Assembly: GCF_000379925.1 (NCBI RefSeq)
Contig: NZ_KB904250.1
Span: 20,800 to 84,799 of the forward strand
Source of the DNA: Porphyromonas levii DSM 23370
GTDB taxonomy: Bacteria > Bacteroidota > Bacteroidia > Bacteroidales > Porphyromonadaceae
Direction of reading: 5' to 3'
DNA length: 64,000 nt
Position numbers and translations under genes: made by a program. This document shows, piece after piece, positions 41,845-50,774 of this stretch (positions are counted from its first letter, which is position 1; each line of letters starts with the position of its first letter). Under the pieces are notes generated by a model. The model was not told the DNA's origin. It did not search any database and saw only the letters and a list, made by a program, of their open reading frames with translations.

Positions 41845-43338
41845 CTACTCCGCTCCATCCTCCAGTGCTCTATAATAATAGACCGAGCCCGTTACAGGTT
41901 GCCGTTCACGATTCGTCACGAGGTCGTATTCACCGACCTTAATCCCTATCAGGCTCTCCGCCGTGAACGCACTCCAAGGGAGGACTACCTGGTTATCCAT
42001 TGTCGTAAGATAGGGGGCTTCTTCCCCCGAAGGCACTTCGCCATCCGTCCTTAGGTAAAGTGCGAAAAGCTGATGTGGTTTCGTACGCTTCCAAGATATA
42101 TGAAGCCCCTCTTCCACCCCCTCAAGTAGCAGCTCCTGCTCCTCCATCCACTCGAGTGCCACACCTCTATCTATAGATAGAGATGCGCTTTTTAGCCAAT
42201 CTTCAGCAATGAGCTTACGTGTACCCAAACTATTAGAAAGGGCGTGCTCAGCCCTAAACATGGCTGTGCCTGCTAGGTCAGGTATAGTATCGAGATACTG
42301 AAGCTGGCTCTTCACCTCCTGCAGAGGCCAATCCCCCTCACTACGCATCACCATATAAGGACCCATACCCACCACAAGAGGTACGGCGAGTACCTTCTGC
42401 CACTCCTTTACATAAGGATAGAAGCGATCTCCTCTCTGGTACATCATAGGCACTACAAAATCTATCGTCCCAGCCTTGGACCACGCCACCGGATCCTGCC
42501 ATACCTCATTGTACGCAGTCCACCCGCTCTCACGGAGACCGGGTACATTATCGTATGTTCCCAGTACCGAGGCACTCAGGAGTGTAAAGGGGCTATGCGC
42601 CTTCACCTCTTCGTAGACTTCCGCCACTATCTTATTGATATTTTCTCGTCGCCAATCCTCAAGAGTTCGGCACCCATTATGAGCGTTGAACCTACTCTTA
42701 TCGGGGAAGTCCTTTGCCCTATCAGGATAGCGAATATAGTCGAGATGTACCCCAGCAACATCATAGTTAGCCAACAACTCCTTTACAATCGCCCGCATGT
42801 GCTTACTTGTGGCGGGTTTGGAAGGATCCATATACCAATGCCCTTTATAACGAACCACATCGGAGCGGTGTTGCTTGGGATAAGCCCATGAAGGCATATC
42901 CTGGACATTCCGATTATTACCAATAGGGGTCACTACCAGCCACGCATGGAGCGTCATGCCCCGCTTATGACATTCCTCTATCGCAAAAGCAAGAGGATCA
43001 TAGCCCAAAGTGTAACCGCTATTCGCAGGCACAAAGTCGGTGCTCATAGGCTCTACCTTGGAAGGGTAGATAAGCCGACCTCTGCCGCGTACTTGTAGAA
43101 AAACAGTATTGGTACCAATCGCTTTCAATTCGTCCAGCATTCGTACCAGTTCGCGCTTCTGCTGCTCTTCTCCCGCTCTACTCGTGGTCGATCTACGAGG
43201 CCAGTCTAACCCATAAATAGTCGTTAGCCATACCGCCTTCATATCATGCTTTGGACGCAAGTCTACTGCACTTACCGGCCATACCAGAAGCGCCAAGACA
43301 AGAGCCACGAGTACTCTTCTTACCCTATCTCTCACCAA
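41845..43338 (-). CDS. Glycoside hydrolase-like GHL10 (DUF187) exported protein
   Basis: 497 residues with a signal peptide (VLVALVLALLVWPVSAVDL). A TIM-barrel GHL10 domain follows: MKAVWLTTIYGLDWPRR (about 33), GTNTVFLQVRGRGRLIYPSK, YDPLAFAIEECHKRGMTLHAW, VAGVHLDYIRYPD and PMMYQRGDRFYPYVKEW. A C-terminal fibronectin-like region covers about 400-490. The start is TTG at 43338 or GTG at 43335; no ATG fits. Relatives act on cell-envelope glycans; the substrate is not known here. Confidence 0.87.
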   Translation of the reverse strand: MVRDRVRRVLVALVLALLVWPVSAVDLRPKHDMKAVWLTTIYGLDWPRRSTTSRAGEEQQKRELVRMLDELKAIGTNTVFLQVRGRGRLIYPSKVEPMSTDFVPANSGYTLGYDPLAFAIEECHKRGMTLHAWLVVTPIGNNRNVQDMPSWAYPKQHRSDVVRYKGHWYMDPSKPATSKHMRAIVKELLANYDVAGVHLDYIRYPDRAKDFPDKSRFNAHNGCRTLEDWRRENINKIVAEVYEEVKAHSPFTLLSASVLGTYDNVPGLRESGWTAYNEVWQDPVAWSKAGTIDFVVPMMYQRGDRFYPYVKEWQKVLAVPLVVGMGPYMVMRSEGDWPLQEVKSQLQYLDTIPDLAGTAMFRAEHALSNSLGTRKLIAEDWLKSASLSIDRGVALEWMEEQELLLEGVEEGLHISWKRTKPHQLFALYLRTDGEVPSGEEAPYLTTMDNQVVLPWSAFTAESLIGIKVGEYDLVTNRERQPVTGSVYYYRALEDGAE

Positions 43339-43345
43339 AATAACA

Positions 43346-44191
43346 TTAGCTAAATGAGATATGGTCGATTAGGCGTACCCCACCACAGTATACAGTGATA
43401 CAGCCAGTGGTATCCTCGCCCCATTCCTCTACATTTTCCAGAGTGTTGGTATCCACAATACTGAAGTACTCTACCTCGAGCATAGGATGGGCATTGATCT
43501 CCTCCACTACTGCCTGATGCACCTCTGCTACTCTCTTGCCTGCAGCTTTAAGCTCGAGCCCATTGCGGAGCGCCTCATAAATCTTGGGTGCAGCTTCTCT
43601 CTGCTCAGGAGAAAGCTTACGATTACGACTACTCATAGCAAGGCCGTCACTCTCACGTACTACGGGGCATGAAATCACCTCGATACCCTCCATATCGGGT
43701 GATAGCTCTACCATGCGGCGAATCACCGCAATCTGCTGGAAGTCCTTAAGCCCGAAGTAGGCCTTATTGGGGCGTACCAGTCTAAAGAGCTTGCTTACCA
43801 CCCACACAACGCCTTTGAAGTGCCCAGGACGGTATGCACCCTCCATTACCTCTGCTACCCTACCTAGGTCATAATCTGGTGCCACCTCCCCTTCGTCGTA
43901 CATATCCTCTGGGGTTGGCAAAAAAACGACATGTACCCCAACATCCTCCAGAAGCTTCAAGTCCTCTTCCGTATTGTGCGGATAGGTCTTGAGATCATTA
44001 GGGTCATTGAATTGCGTAGGGTTGAGGAACACGCTCACCACAGTTATCTCACACTCTCTGAGGCTACGCTCTACGAGACTAATATGCCCCTCATGCAAGC
44101 CACCCATCGTAGGCACAAAACCTACCAACTTCTCTCCCCTTATCTCGTGGAGCAGAGCCACTAGCTCTGCCCTAGTCTTTGCTACCTTCAT
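43346..44191 (-). CDS. panC: Pantothenate synthetase
   Basis: A 281-residue enzyme condensing pantoate and beta-alanine with ATP in CoA synthesis. FVPTMGGLHEGHISLVERS carries the HxGH nucleotide motif. VSVFLNPTQFNDPNDL, KAYFGLKDFQQIAVIRRM and LAMSSRNRKLSPEQRE (KMSKS-like region) follow. A consensus-type promoter lies at 44221-44252. The GHL10 gene starts 8 nt downstream. Confidence 0.96.
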   Translation of the reverse strand: MKVAKTRAELVALLHEIRGEKLVGFVPTMGGLHEGHISLVERSLRECEITVVSVFLNPTQFNDPNDLKTYPHNTEEDLKLLEDVGVHVVFLPTPEDMYDEGEVAPDYDLGRVAEVMEGAYRPGHFKGVVWVVSKLFRLVRPNKAYFGLKDFQQIAVIRRMVELSPDMEGIEVISCPVVRESDGLAMSSRNRKLSPEQREAAPKIYEALRNGLELKAAGKRVAEVHQAVVEEINAHPMLEVEYFSIVDTNTLENVEEWGEDTTGCITVYCGGVRLIDHISFS

Positions 44192-44220
44192 AATACAATT
44201 GAAATATCATTATAATGCAA

Positions 44221-44252
44221 CAAAGATACCCCATTCCACTATCCTACACAAT
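44221..44252 (-). promoter_or_regulatory. panC promoter
   Basis: On the minus strand ATTG (44252-44249), a 20-bp spacer and TATCTTTG (44228-44221), 30 bp before the panC start. Confidence 0.65.
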
Positions 44253-44298
44253 AGCCAACCGACAGATATAACAAGCTTTAACCCCATAGCCATCCTCC

Positions 44299-44441
44299 TT
44301 GACCGCCCTAGGCATATCCTACGACCATTTAATATATACTAATTACTACAATTAGTATATATTAAATCACCCATTTAGTATATACTAATTTGGTCAATTA
44401 ATATATACTAAATGGTCATGGGATATACCTAGGGCGGTCAA
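44299..44441. mobile_element. MITE-like element with 21-bp TIRs around four 18-bp palindromes (BrickBuilt-like)
   Basis: Terminal inverted repeats at 44299-44319 and 44421-44441 match at 20 of 21 positions (core TTGACCGCCCTAGG). Between them four 18-bp AT-rich units begin at 44327, 44350, 44373 and 44396, an exact 23-bp period with 5-bp spacers. Units alternate as near reverse complements (unit 1 ATTTAATATATACTAATT, unit 2 its exact reverse complement). The design recalls the P. gingivalis BrickBuilt elements, described as MITE-like with 23-nt tandem repeats. No coding capacity. Confidence 0.88.
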
Positions 44442-44733
44442 CGGACAGGGGTATATGGTTTTTCGCCTATACTAAATGCGGTCTTCTCCTAGATTTAGTA
44501 GACTATTTTCGGGGCAATTTAACTATCCAGTTGACCCTATTTGCCTGAGGTTTCACTGGTCTGTTGACTCTCATTTACTTATTTACTTGACTATGCGCAC
44601 TAAGTGGTTGACTTTTTATCTGCAGTACACTATGGCATACCACTCTAGCTATCCGTGACAAAGTTGCCAGCAAGTAGTTATTGGCAAGGTTATTGCAGGA
44701 CAAGGGTAGAATAATATTATATGGCATAAGAAT
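44442..44733. other. Spacer before grpE
   Basis: After the MITE-like element, fragments such as ATACTAAAT (44469-44477) and ATTTAGTAGACTA (44503-44515) may be decayed repeat units. GTTGAC recurs at 44531, 44573 and 44611. I see no gene and no clear grpE promoter. Confidence 0.45.
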
Positions 44734-45297
44734 ATGAAGAAAGAGCAATACGATAAGGAGCAGGAGGAAGAGCAAGTAGCACAAGACTCTGCTCCCCAAA
44801 ACGAAGCCACTGAAGGAGAAGTTACCTCGGAGGTGGAGCAAGAAATAGATGAGACTGAGACTATTCGCAAGGAGCTTGCGGAACTGAAAGACAGTTATCT
44901 CCGACTAATGGCGGAGTACGACAACTACCGCAAACGCACCATAAAGGAGAAAAGTGACCTCATCAAGTATGGTGGAGAGAAGATTGTCACTGGATTCCTC
45001 GATATTATGGATGATATTGATCTTGCTATCAAGAATATGGGTAGTGCTGAGTCGATAGATGGACTCGTAGAAGGCGTTCAGATAATACAGAATAAGTTTA
45101 TCGGGGCGCTTAAAGCCCAAGGGGTGAATGCTATGGAAGTGATTGGAGAGGATTTCGATGCCGACAAGCACGAGGCTGTAGCTATGGTAGCTACCGATGA
45201 TGCAGAGAAGAAGGGCAAGATCATAGACTGCATACAGACTGGCTATACTCTCAACGATAAGGTGATACGTCATCCAAAGGTCGTTGTAGGCAACTAA
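44734..45297 (+). CDS. grpE: Nucleotide exchange factor GrpE
   Basis: 187 residues. An acidic disordered N-terminus (1-45) is followed by the long coiled coil (ELAELKDSYLRLMAEYDNYRKR) and the beta-wing domain (QIIQNKFIGALKAQGVNAM, FDADKHEAVAMV, GYTLNDKVIRHPKVVVGN). It exchanges nucleotide on DnaK. Paired with dnaJ 15 nt downstream. Confidence 0.96.
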   Translation: MKKEQYDKEQEEEQVAQDSAPQNEATEGEVTSEVEQEIDETETIRKELAELKDSYLRLMAEYDNYRKRTIKEKSDLIKYGGEKIVTGFLDIMDDIDLAIKNMGSAESIDGLVEGVQIIQNKFIGALKAQGVNAMEVIGEDFDADKHEAVAMVATDDAEKKGKIIDCIQTGYTLNDKVIRHPKVVVGN

Positions 45298-45312
45298 CTT
45301 ATAGATGGGAAT

Positions 45313-46461
45313 ATGGCTGAGAAGAGAGATTATTACGAAGTCCTAGGTGTCAGCAAAGGTGCCACGGACGAAGAAATAAAGAAAGCGTACCGCAAGACTG
45401 CCCTTAAATACCATCCCGATCGCAATCCGAATGATAAGGAGGCAGAGGAGAAGTTTAAGGAAGCTGCCGAAGCATACGATGTGCTAAGCGATCCGAACAA
45501 GAAGGCTCGTTATGACCAATTCGGGCACGCTGGCATGGAGGGTGCTGGTGGATTCGGTGGTTCTGGTGGCATGAGTATGGATGATATATTCAGGCACTTC
45601 GGAGATATTTTCGGCAGCTTTGGAGGATTTGGCGGTTTTAGTGGCTTTGGCAGCGGGGGCGGTGCACCCCAAAACTATGGCTCGGACTTGAGAGTTCGTA
45701 TCCACGTAACCCTCCAAGAGGTGATGAAGGGTACTACTAAGAGGATCAAGGTCAAGAAGAATGTCGCTTGTTCGCACTGTGCTGGCACAGGAGCCGAGGC
45801 GGGTTCGGGTACGGAGACGTGCTCTACCTGCGGTGGTTCAGGTAGGGTCATCAGGATGCAAGAGAGTGTCTTTGGCAGAATGCAGACACAAACTACTTGT
45901 CCTACTTGTAGCGGTACAGGAAGGGTTATCAAGAATAAGTGCAAACACTGTGGTGGCTCTGGGCTCGAGAGAGGTGAGGAGACCATCGAAATCAATGTAC
46001 CAGCAGGAGTAGCTTCGGGCATGCAGATGACCCTGAGAGGGAAGGGCAATGCAGGACCCAACGGAGGTCCAGCAGGAGATCTTCTAGTTCAGTTTGAAGA
46101 GATTGACGATGCTGAATTTATCCGCAGTGGTAATGATGTTGTCTACAATCTACTTATTCCTGTGACTACGGCGCTTCTGGGCGACAAGATTGTAGTGCCT
46201 ACACTCGATGGGAAGGTGAAGATTACAATAGAGCCAGGCACCCAGTCGGGCAAGATTCTTCGACTGAGGAATAAGGGCTTGCCAAGTGTACGAGGCATAG
46301 GGCGTGGCGACCAGCTGATTGTGGTACACTTATTTATCCCAGAGAAGTTGGATAGCAACGACAAGAAACTGATAGATCAGCTCCAGCAGAGTAAACACTT
46401 CCAACCAACCGAGGCGGATAAGAAACGACTGACAGAGCAACAGCGTATGCGCTACGAGTAG
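45313..46461 (+). CDS. dnaJ: Chaperone DnaJ
   Basis: 382 residues. J domain (5-70) with HPD in [17 protein letters not shown], a long Gly/Phe-rich linker (about 78-120), then four CxxCxGxG zinc motifs ([32 protein letters not shown]; about 153-225) and the C-terminal substrate-binding region. Stimulates DnaK ATPase. dnaK is not in the window. Confidence 0.97.
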   Translation: MAEKRDYYEVLGVSKGATDEEIKKAYRKTALKYHPDRNPNDKEAEEKFKEAAEAYDVLSDPNKKARYDQFGHAGMEGAGGFGGSGGMSMDDIFRHFGDIFGSFGGFGGFSGFGSGGGAPQNYGSDLRVRIHVTLQEVMKGTTKRIKVKKNVACSHCAGTGAEAGSGTETCSTCGGSGRVIRMQESVFGRMQTQTTCPTCSGTGRVIKNKCKHCGGSGLERGEETIEINVPAGVASGMQMTLRGKGNAGPNGGPAGDLLVQFEEIDDAEFIRSGNDVVYNLLIPVTTALLGDKIVVPTLDGKVKITIEPGTQSGKILRLRNKGLPSVRGIGRGDQLIVVHLFIPEKLDSNDKKLIDQLQQSKHFQPTEADKKRLTEQQRMRYE

Positions 46462-46483
46462 TATACTGGAATGAAAAAGAAAG

Positions 46484-46520
46484 AAGCGGTGACCTCCTCT
46501 GGGAAGTCACCGCTTTTATT
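46484..46520. terminator. Bidirectional terminator between dnaJ and the FtsX-like permease
   Basis: AAGCGGTGAC (46484-46493) pairs perfectly with GTCACCGCTT (46506-46515). It is followed by TTATT on plus and preceded by an A-rich tract (AAAAAGAAAG) that gives a T-run on minus. It serves both convergent transcripts. Confidence 0.88.
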
Positions 46521-47700
46521 ATGCTTTTATCGCTCTATTCCAACGGAAAATACGGAAGGCAAGAAGACTGCTGAGCGCTCCGATAACGAGGATTATACCT
46601 CCTACTAGGAGTAAGTCTAGCGGTCGAAAGTCCACAGGATAGCTATCTAACAAGAAGGCGGAGTTATCTGCCATACCTAGCTTAGCAAAACCATACTTCG
46701 CCTGTAGCAATACGAGAGTAGTACCGATAACTAACCCAATAACCAGACCAGTAATAGAAAGTAACCACCCCTCGAGAAAGGGGATGAGATCAATCATAAC
46801 CTTCCTAGCTCCTAAGAAACGGAGTGTATCAGCATCGTGGTGCTTCTCGATAATGAGCATACCTAGCGTACTGATAACACTAAAGAGCAAGAGAATGAGC
46901 ACAAATAAGAGAAGCAATAGCGAAAACCACTTCTCCATCTTTACTACCTTATAGATCTCGGGGTGTTGCTGATAGCGATCGAGAAGCTCAAACTGGGTAG
47001 GCACCTTTACCGGATGACTCAAAGCCAAATAGCTGACTTCGTCTCCATTGTACTGCAATAGGGCTCTAACCTCGTCCAGAGAGAGGAACACGACCTCGGT
47101 ATCCTCGGCCTGATCTACTTGGAATACCCCAGTCACATGATACGCCTCAGTCATAAAACCACGGGCAGGATTGACTGAAGAGATACGCCCTATACGTTTG
47201 GGCAGCGTAACTTCTAGAGGGGAAGAGTAGCCCACACCTGCACCAAGGTTCATAGCTACCCCTAGCCCTATCACAGCGGTAGGCGCCTCTCGGATGCCGA
47301 GGTCGAAATCCCCCATATGCATGTACCGATCTATCGGTGCATGCTGGGTATATCCCTGCCCTAGCCCTATGACTCTTACCGATTGGCTATTGCCCTCGAA
47401 AGTAGCCACTGCCTGTGTTTCCAGCACGCCAGCCCCCCCTTTAATACCGAACTCCGATGGAGAAAAGACTTGTCTATCTATCCTCTGCAGCTTGTACGAT
47501 GGCGATAGCACCGATAACTGGCTGGTAGTGAAAACCTCGAACCCATTAAAGACAGAGAGCACCACTACCATAGCCGTAGTGACGAGCGCTATGCCCGCCA
47601 CCGCGACAATAGCAATGATATTGACGGCGTTGGCACTCTTCGGAGAGAAGAAATACCGCCAAGCAATTCGCCAAGCATTGCTCAGGTCATGTACCTTCAT
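46519..47700 (-). CDS. FtsX-like ABC permease (LolC/LolE family)
   Basis: I take ATG at 47700 (MKVHDLSNAWRIAWRYFFSPK, 393 residues); the longer frame to 47757 would overlap rbfA. Topology is LolC/E-like: TM1 (NAVNIIAIVAVAGIALVTT, about 22), a periplasmic domain (about 65-255) and three C-terminal TM helices (LLLLLFVLILLLFSVISTLG and two more). It probably works with an ATPase encoded elsewhere to release lipoproteins from the inner membrane. It closes the aroQ-pyk-rbfA operon, as in many Bacteroidota. Confidence 0.85.
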   Translation of the reverse strand: MKVHDLSNAWRIAWRYFFSPKSANAVNIIAIVAVAGIALVTTAMVVVLSVFNGFEVFTTSQLSVLSPSYKLQRIDRQVFSPSEFGIKGGAGVLETQAVATFEGNSQSVRVIGLGQGYTQHAPIDRYMHMGDFDLGIREAPTAVIGLGVAMNLGAGVGYSSPLEVTLPKRIGRISSVNPARGFMTEAYHVTGVFQVDQAEDTEVVFLSLDEVRALLQYNGDEVSYLALSHPVKVPTQFELLDRYQQHPEIYKVVKMEKWFSLLLLLFVLILLLFSVISTLGMLIIEKHHDADTLRFLGARKVMIDLIPFLEGWLLSITGLVIGLVIGTTLVLLQAKYGFAKLGMADNSAFLLDSYPVDFRPLDLLLVGGIILVIGALSSLLAFRIFRWNRAIKA

Positions 47701-47710
47701 AGTAGGAGCG

Positions 47711-48070
47711 CTACTCTTTGTCAGCAGGGTTATTGGAGATACCCAATAGCTCATCAATCCTTTGGGCGTAGGCTTCGCTGGTATCTAGTTCGAAGATAAG
47801 CTCAGGGATATGCCTCAATTGAGACGCCATCTTCCTCCCTAGATCATAGCGCACAGTAGGCGTATTTTCCTTGATTGACTCCATCATCTCCTCTGCACGG
47901 GCATCTGGGAAGATACTGAGGAATACTCGTGCGCTACTGAGGTCGGGACTTAGTCTGACCTCAGTTACTGAAATCATTACCCCCTTAGTCTTACGAGTCT
48001 CCTCGTGAAATAATATCCCCAATTGCTTCTGTATCTCTCGTGCTACTTTCTTTGTCCTAAGTGCATCCAT
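47711..48070 (-). CDS. rbfA: Ribosome-binding factor A
   Basis: 119 residues, KH-like fold. RTKKVAREIQKQLGILFHEE, MISVTEVRLSPDLSSARVFLS, SQLRHIPELIFELDTSEAYA and RIDELL match RbfA, which matures the 30S subunit. It overlaps the methyltransferase stop by 1 nt. Confidence 0.94.
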   Translation of the reverse strand: MDALRTKKVAREIQKQLGILFHEETRKTKGVMISVTEVRLSPDLSSARVFLSIFPDARAEEMMESIKENTPTVRYDLGRKMASQLRHIPELIFELDTSEAYAQRIDELLGISNNPADKE

Positions 48071-48717
48071 TACTTTATCCTTATCATTGTTAGACCATCC
48101 CTTACAGGCATCAGTACCTTATCCACGCGTGGATCCTCGGCTACCATTTGATTGAACCGCCTTATGCCCACTGTCTGAGGATCGTGGTGCTCCTCCTGCC
48201 ACAGCTTACCTCCCCACAGTGTATTATCCGCCAGAATAAGCGCTCCCTTGGGTAATCTTCGGGAAAGTATCTCGTAATACTCGGGGTATTGAGCTTTATT
48301 GGCATCGAGATACACGAGGGAGAACTCCTCTATCGGGAGGCTCTCAAGAGCTTTGAGAGCATCGTCTATCCTCAGCTCTACTTTATCCCTCACCCCCGCT
48401 CTCTCTAGATTCTTCTCAATGCGTTGGCGTAGCTCGTCATTCACTTCGATCGTGGTGAGGCGCCCACCCTCGGGCAATCCATTAGCAAGACATATCGTAG
48501 CGTACCCGATAAATGTCCCTATCTCCAGCACCCTAGCAGGCTGAAGGAGCTCTACCATCATGCTCAAGAATAGACCTTGTATGTGACCTGAGACCATGCG
48601 AGGATGCGTAAGAGAGAAATTAGCTTCCCTCGCTATCTCATGTAGCACGGCAAGCTCGGCAGAGGAGTGCGCTCTTATGTACTCCTCCCTCGCCAGCTCC
48701 TCTAGTCGCTCTATCAT
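48070..48717 (-). CDS. SAM-dependent O-methyltransferase
   Basis: 215 residues of the CCoAOMT-like class. HPRMVSGHIQGLFLSMMVEL, the SAM motif VLEIGTFIGYATICLANGL (about 60), LTTIEVNDELRQRI, SLVYLDANKAQYPEYYEI (metal Asp) and ALILADNTLWGGKLW. The substrate is unknown. It overlaps pyk by 4 nt. Confidence 0.9.
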   Translation of the reverse strand: MIERLEELAREEYIRAHSSAELAVLHEIAREANFSLTHPRMVSGHIQGLFLSMMVELLQPARVLEIGTFIGYATICLANGLPEGGRLTTIEVNDELRQRIEKNLERAGVRDKVELRIDDALKALESLPIEEFSLVYLDANKAQYPEYYEILSRRLPKGALILADNTLWGGKLWQEEHHDPQTVGIRRFNQMVAEDPRVDKVLMPVRDGLTMIRIK

Positions 48718-50174
48718 CTTTGGTCTTGGGTAGAAGCGAAATACTCCAATACGTCTCGCACCCTGCTGATATCCAAACTAGTGGTACCGACTTCATCTTT
48801 CAGCGTACCGCCGATGTAGGCAATCATATCGTCTAGCTCCAAAAGTCCCTTATTCAGAAGTATTTCTAGCGCCTTGGCATAATACTGTCGGCGGGTGTAA
48901 CCCTCGTGGCTTTGATAAATAGGATAGATACCATAGGAAAGGTTGAGTTGTCTAGCGACTCTTGCATCTTGGCATATCGCATATATCGGAGCCTCACCAC
49001 GGTAAGCGCTAAGATTACGAGCGCACCTACCCGAAACCACATCGGTAACAATCGCCTTTACCCCTAGCTTCGACGTAGACTTCACAGTGTACTTAGCCAG
49101 ATAGCTAGTGACGTCTACCACATCATCCTCACCTTTCTTCAGCTTCACTCCTCCCCTATCTTTTTGGTGCCGCTCTGCCTCCTTGATGATTCTTGCCATA
49201 GTCCTAACGGCCTCAGCTGGGTACTTACCGTAAGCCGTCTCACCACTGAGCATCACCGCATCTGTATTCATCATGATAGCACCCGACACATCGGACACCT
49301 CTGCTCTTGTAGGACGAGGGTAATGAATCATAGTATGGAGCATCTGGGTGGCAACTATCACAGGCTTCTTTTTTAGGATAGCACGATGGATTAGATCCGA
49401 TTGGAGCGCTGGAATCTTCTCGAAATCAATCTCAATACCGAGGTCTCCACGAGCAACCATGATACCATAGCTGGCATCCAAAATCTCCTCTATATTATCA
49501 ACGCCTTCTTGGTTTTCGATCTTCGAAATAACCTTTATACCTTGACCTCCATGCTCATCGAGCACCTTCTGAACCGCTTCTACATCGGCACGATTACGCA
49601 CAAAGGAGTGAGCGATAAAGGCAATCTCACGCTCTATGGCATAGAGGATGAAGTCGTGGTCACGCTGACTCACCGAGGGCAAATCGATATGTACATCTGG
49701 GACATTTACGCTTTTTCTAGACCCTAGTTCACCATCGTTCTCTACCTCACAATAGAGCTGGTGCTCATCCTTATCCAGTACGCGCAGCTCCACCTCTCCG
49801 TCATCAATAAGTACACGAGCGCCTACAGGCACATCTCTGACGAAGTTTTCGTAATTGACACATATACGATTGGCAGTAGAGATATCGTTGGGGTCTGCAA
49901 CGATAGTAACCTTGCACCCCGTGCATAGATGCACATCTTGCTCAAATCGAGTGGTACGTATCTCTGCCCCCTTGGTATCGATAAGGATAGGAATATCGGG
50001 AGCCACGGAACGGATGTTATCCACTAGTCGATCGAAACCCTCCTTATTAATATGTGCAGAATTGAGACGCACCACATTGATACCCTCTTCTACCAGTCGG
50101 CGGATAAAGGAGGGCTCACACCTCTTATCCGAAATCGTTGCTACAATCTTTGTCCTTTTGTCCATAAGTGTCAT
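48714..50174 (-). CDS. pyk: Pyruvate kinase
   Basis: 486 residues. RTKIVATISDKRC, VVRLNSAHINKEG, PILIDTKGAEIRT, VISKIENQEGVDNI (catalytic Lys), IMVARGDLGIEI, VATQMLHTMIHYPRPTRAEV and MLSGETAYGKYPAEAV are all standard; a C-terminal regulatory domain follows from about 345. It converts PEP and ADP to pyruvate and ATP. The start at 50174 has GGAG 12 nt upstream; ATG at 50165 is possible. Confidence 0.96.
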   Translation of the reverse strand: MTLMDKRTKIVATISDKRCEPSFIRRLVEEGINVVRLNSAHINKEGFDRLVDNIRSVAPDIPILIDTKGAEIRTTRFEQDVHLCTGCKVTIVADPNDISTANRICVNYENFVRDVPVGARVLIDDGEVELRVLDKDEHQLYCEVENDGELGSRKSVNVPDVHIDLPSVSQRDHDFILYAIEREIAFIAHSFVRNRADVEAVQKVLDEHGGQGIKVISKIENQEGVDNIEEILDASYGIMVARGDLGIEIDFEKIPALQSDLIHRAILKKKPVIVATQMLHTMIHYPRPTRAEVSDVSGAIMMNTDAVMLSGETAYGKYPAEAVRTMARIIKEAERHQKDRGGVKLKKGEDDVVDVTSYLAKYTVKSTSKLGVKAIVTDVVSGRCARNLSAYRGEAPIYAICQDARVARQLNLSYGIYPIYQSHEGYTRRQYYAKALEILLNKGLLELDDMIAYIGGTLKDEVGTTSLDISRVRDVLEYFASTQDQR

Positions 50175-50183
50175 TGATTAAAT

Positions 50184-50615
50184 TTATCTCCTTGATATCA
50201 AGTGTGCCACGGCGAGGCGGTATCCGTCCAGTCCGAATCCCATCATCATCCCCACACAGACCTCACTTAGGAGGGTAATATGTCGGTGCGCTTCACGCGT
50301 AGCTATATTACTGATGTGCACCTCTACCACTGGGCAGTCTATCGCCCTAATGGTATCTTGGAGGGCATAAGAGTAGTGCGACAGGGCGCCAGCATTGATA
50401 ATCATCCCATGCGAATAGGGTGCTTGGCTTTGCATGTAATCGATCAAATCGCCTTCGTGATTGCTTTGATAGTAGACCAATTCCCATGCTGGGTACAGGT
50501 CTCTTAGGCGCTCTAAATACTCCTCAAAGGGAGTAGAACCGTAAATATCCGGCTCCCTTCCACCCAAAAGGTTAAGGTTCGGACCATTAATGATATGAAT
50601 CTGCCTACTCTCCAT
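50184..50615 (-). CDS. aroQ: Type II 3-dehydroquinate dehydratase
   Basis: ATG at 50615 with AGGAG 4 nt upstream gives 143 residues (MESRQIHIINGPNLNLLG). YYQSNHEGDLIDYMQ, IINAGALSHYSYALQD (usual form G-A-x-T-H-x-S) and VEVHISNIATREAHRHITLLS form the dodecameric type II active site. Shikimate pathway step 3. First gene of the operon; an in-frame extension upstream to 50651 crosses the promoter. Confidence 0.93.
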   Translation of the reverse strand: MESRQIHIINGPNLNLLGGREPDIYGSTPFEEYLERLRDLYPAWELVYYQSNHEGDLIDYMQSQAPYSHGMIINAGALSHYSYALQDTIRAIDCPVVEVHISNIATREAHRHITLLSEVCVGMMMGFGLDGYRLAVAHLISRR

Positions 50616-50639
50616 ATTACTCCTATTTATTCTTTTACA

Positions 50640-50670
50640 CAAAGATACCAAATAATGTCATGTACTGAAA
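50640..50670 (-). promoter_or_regulatory. Promoter of the aroQ-pyk-rbfA operon
   Basis: On the minus strand TTTC (50670-50667), a 19-bp spacer and TATCTTTG (50647-50640), 24 bp before the aroQ ATG. On the plus strand another TATCTTTG (50726-50733) probably serves glyS, though its -33 is unclear. Confidence 0.65.
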
Positions 50671-50774
50671 TAAGTTAACGTCTAGGATGCGCTGCAAGGG
50701 AGTAGGTGATTAGGCGAGAAATGGGTATCTTTGTGGCATATAGTATAATATAGACAAGGACATAGAGAAAGAAA

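Noticed and set aside
44499..44660. Small gene between the MITE-like element and grpE
   Set aside because: Open frames there are short and low in coding character, and they share fragments with the repeat units.
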